From the NCBI GenBank assembly GCA_003132085.1, contig PKWO01000447.1, forward strand, positions 1,125 to 8,013: DNA of 6,889 bases, in the 5' to 3' direction. The notes below the pieces were generated by a model that saw nothing but the letters and a program-made list of their open reading frames with translations, made no database searches and was not told the origin of the DNA. Shown here piece after piece: positions 5,753 to 6,889 of the stretch; position 1 is the first letter of the stretch; every line of letters starts with the position of its first letter. The translations under genes and the position numbers were made by a program. Source of the stretch: Oxalobacteraceae bacterium (GTDB lineage: Bacteria > Pseudomonadota > Gammaproteobacteria > Burkholderiales > Burkholderiaceae_D).

Positions 5753-5852
5753 GGCACTAGAACCTCAGAGGTGCAAGCCCCTCTGCGGGGGTAAATCCCC
5801 TGGGTTGTCACCGAGTAACCGCTCCCCGGTGACAACTGCGGGCACTAGAACC
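5753..5852. repeat. Hairpin cluster bounded by a 12-bp direct repeat, behind thrB
   Basis: GGCACTAGAACC occurs exactly at 5753-5764 and again at 5841-5852, where it includes the thrB stop codon. The 76 bp between are densely self-complementary. CAGAGG/CCTCTG (5766-5771 with 5780-5785) makes a 6-bp stem. GGGG/CCCC (5787-5790 with 5797-5800) makes a 4-bp stem. GTTGTCACCG/CGGTGACAAC (5804-5813 with 5827-5836) makes a perfect 10-bp stem with a 13-nt loop. On the thrB strand the long stem comes first, 8 nt after the stop codon. There is no U-run, so it is not a standard intrinsic terminator. It may be a small palindromic mobile element with duplicated target, a REP-like unit, a 3'-end stabilising structure, or a small structured RNA. 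Confidence 0.6.
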
Positions 5853-6786
5853 AAGGCAGGGGATCGACGCTGCGCGCAGCGAGAATTCGCCGGAAGGGTT
5901 CCGGGTCCTTGATGCCGACGACCGCACCATCGCGCGGCTGGTGATAGTCGAACAGACGCGAAAGCCAGAAACGCAGGGCCGCGGCGCAGAGTTCGTCGCG
6001 CCAGGCGTCGCGCTCGGCATTGGCAAGCGGGCGTTCGCGGTCGTAGGCGTGCAGCAAGGCGGTGGTGCGTGCGTCGTCGAGGCCGACGCCGTCAGCGGCC
6101 AGGCACCAGTCATTGACCGCCACCGCGACATCGAACAACAGGTTATTCTCGGCGGCGAAATAGAAGTCGATGACGCCCGCAAGCTTGCCGTCGTCGCCGA
6201 ACAGCGCATTGTCGCGGAACAGGTCGCCGTGGGTCACGCCGCGCGGCAGACGGTCGCGGCGGCTCGCCTGCCTTGCCAGCGCAGCGGCGAGCAGCTGCGC
6301 CGCGTCGGCGTCGAGATGCGCAGCGACGGCCTGCGCCGTCTCGGCGTGCCAGTCCTGGCAACGCGGGTTGGCGAGGCGAATGTCGATCTCTGCCGCGATG
6401 CGGTGCATGCGGCCAAGGAAAGCCCCAATAGCGGCACAATGAGCTATGGTCGGCTGATCCACCGGCCGGCCCGGGAGGCGCGTGACCAGTGCCGCCGGCC
6501 GCGCCTGCAGTTCTCCCAGCAGCGTGCCCGCACGCGAGAGCACCGGGGCCGGGCAAGGCAGGCCACGCCCGGCCAGGCCGGCCATCAGGTCGAGATAAGT
6601 CGCAGCACTTTGCGGCGGCAGGCGCTCGAACAACGTCAGCACAAACTGGCCGCGCGCCGTGGTGAGGAAGTAATTGGTGTTCTCGACGCCGGCACTGATG
6701 CCGCGCAGATCGAGCAAATCACCGAGGTCGTAGCGTGCCAGCCAGACGGAAACTTCTGCGGGGGTGACCACCGTGAATACCGACAT
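5845..6786 (-). CDS. thrB: Homoserine kinase (ThrB2, aminoglycoside-phosphotransferase fold)
   Basis: The product is a 313-aa cytoplasmic enzyme that phosphorylates L-homoserine with ATP to O-phospho-L-homoserine, the step before threonine synthase. It is the APH/choline-kinase-fold form found in many proteobacteria, not the GHMP-kinase form of E. coli. The start SVFTVVTPAEVSVWLARYDLG and the loop GISAGVENTNYFL (about 29-41) are typical of this form. HGDLFRDNALF (about 186-196) holds the catalytic Asp188 and Asn193. IDFYFA (Asp207) is the metal-binding DFG-like motif. The end GIKDPEPFRRIL is also family-typical, and length is normal. ATG at 6786 is the only sensible start, but no Shine-Dalgarno is apparent. 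The leader can instead form short hairpins. The preceding minus-strand frame ends 37 nt upstream. Confidence 0.95.
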   Translation of the reverse strand: MSVFTVVTPAEVSVWLARYDLGDLLDLRGISAGVENTNYFLTTARGQFVLTLFERLPPQSAATYLDLMAGLAGRGLPCPAPVLSRAGTLLGELQARPAALVTRLPGRPVDQPTIAHCAAIGAFLGRMHRIAAEIDIRLANPRCQDWHAETAQAVAAHLDADAAQLLAAALARQASRRDRLPRGVTHGDLFRDNALFGDDGKLAGVIDFYFAAENNLLFDVAVAVNDWCLAADGVGLDDARTTALLHAYDRERPLANAERDAWRDELCAAALRFWLSRLFDYHQPRDGAVVGIKDPEPFRRILAARSVDPLPWF

Positions 6787-6823
6787 GGCTTACCGGGTCA
6801 TGCCCGGATTAGCGAAGCGGGCT
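6787..6823 (-). promoter_or_regulatory. thrB leader with two mutually exclusive short hairpins and a 3-codon upstream ORF
   Basis: Read on the minus strand, GCCCG (6822-6818) can pair with CGGGC (6806-6802), leaving an 11-nt loop. Alternatively CCGGG (6807-6803) can pair with CCCGG (6797-6793), with a 5-nt loop. The CCGGGC segment is shared, so only one stem can form at a time. The second stem ends six bases before the thrB ATG and would cover the ribosome landing area. ATG-ACC-CGG-TAA at 6801-6790 (Met-Thr-Arg) lies within it. Stems of 5 bp are weak, so regulation is a suggestion only. Confidence 0.3.
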
Positions 6824-6889
6824 TCATGACTTTGCTCGGGCAAACGCCTCGAACTGGTCTGCCGGCAATGGCTTCTGAAGAAATAGCCC
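6824..6889 (-). CDS. C-terminal end of a receiver-domain protein (response regulator or hybrid kinase), partial
   Basis: The last 21 codons of a minus-strand gene enter from the right edge and stop at TGA (6826-6824). They include FLQKPLPADQF followed by EAFARAKS. This is the end of a CheY-like receiver domain: strand beta-5, the invariant Lys-Pro pair, then helix alpha-5. The Lys is the conserved phosphorylation-linked lysine. Because the protein ends with this helix, it is either a stand-alone receiver or a hybrid histidine kinase with a terminal receiver. The rest is outside the window. It precedes thrB on the same strand with a 37-nt gap. Confidence 0.6.
   Translation of the reverse strand, partial: GLFLQKPLPADQFEAFARAKS

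Noticed and set aside
5766..5836. tRNA or integron attC site in the hairpin cluster
   Set aside because: The stems do not make a cloverleaf and there is no T-loop consensus. The RYYYAAC/GTTRRRY pair of attC sites is absent.
5622..5912. Plus-strand 96-codon frame across the hairpin cluster and the thrB end
   Set aside because: It is basic, low-complexity translation, lacks a ribosome binding site and overlaps the thrB coding end on the opposite strand.

Overview
The window looks like part of a bacterial chromosome, most probably a betaproteobacterium of the Burkholderiales and perhaps Oxalobacteraceae-like. This is inferred from the type IV pilin with a C-terminal disulfide loop, the aminoglycoside-phosphotransferase-fold homoserine kinase (ThrB2 type), the GC-rich codon use of the main genes, and the protein families present. 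No rRNA, tRNA, CRISPR array, transposase or phage gene was found. Species cannot be assigned from the window alone.

Left part (1-2493): the end of an unidentified open frame (3-134) is followed by a small GC-rich tandem repeat and a type IV pilin gene (222-719, +). The pilin converges on a long minus-strand gene for an exported DUF885-family zinc-peptidase-like protein (754-2493). Upstream of that gene is a promoter-like region with two inverted repeats around a TATAAT box.

Middle part (2494-4500): an accessory-looking, partly decayed stretch. It holds the C-terminal remnant of a phytanoyl-CoA dioxygenase-like protein (minus), a promoter-like site with a 12-bp palindrome between its boxes, a 26-codon remnant of a GFA/CENP-V zinc protein (plus), and an HicB-antitoxin-like C-terminal remnant (minus). 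Two intact small plus-strand genes sit among these: a VOC/glyoxalase-fold protein (3225-3623) and a SnoaL/NTF2-fold protein (4028-4435). Each has a good Shine-Dalgarno sequence. Three broken genes within about 1.2 kb point to repeated insertion and deletion here.

Right part (4482-6889): all genes are on the minus strand. In transcription order they are the last 21 codons of a receiver-domain protein, thrB (homoserine kinase, threonine biosynthesis), a roughly 90-bp block of hairpins flanked by an exact 12-bp direct repeat that includes the thrB stop codon, a short one-TM protein resembling the N-terminus of a chemoreceptor, and a PuuD-like class I glutamine amidotransferase (peptidase C26). 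The last two are 4 nt apart and are probably cotranscribed. A perfect 13-bp tandem duplication lies at the end of the amidotransferase gene. The thrB leader can form two mutually exclusive small hairpins.

No complete novel multi-gene system is evident. The items most worth following are the hairpin block behind thrB, the truncated receptor next to the amidotransferase, and the palindrome-bearing promoters.
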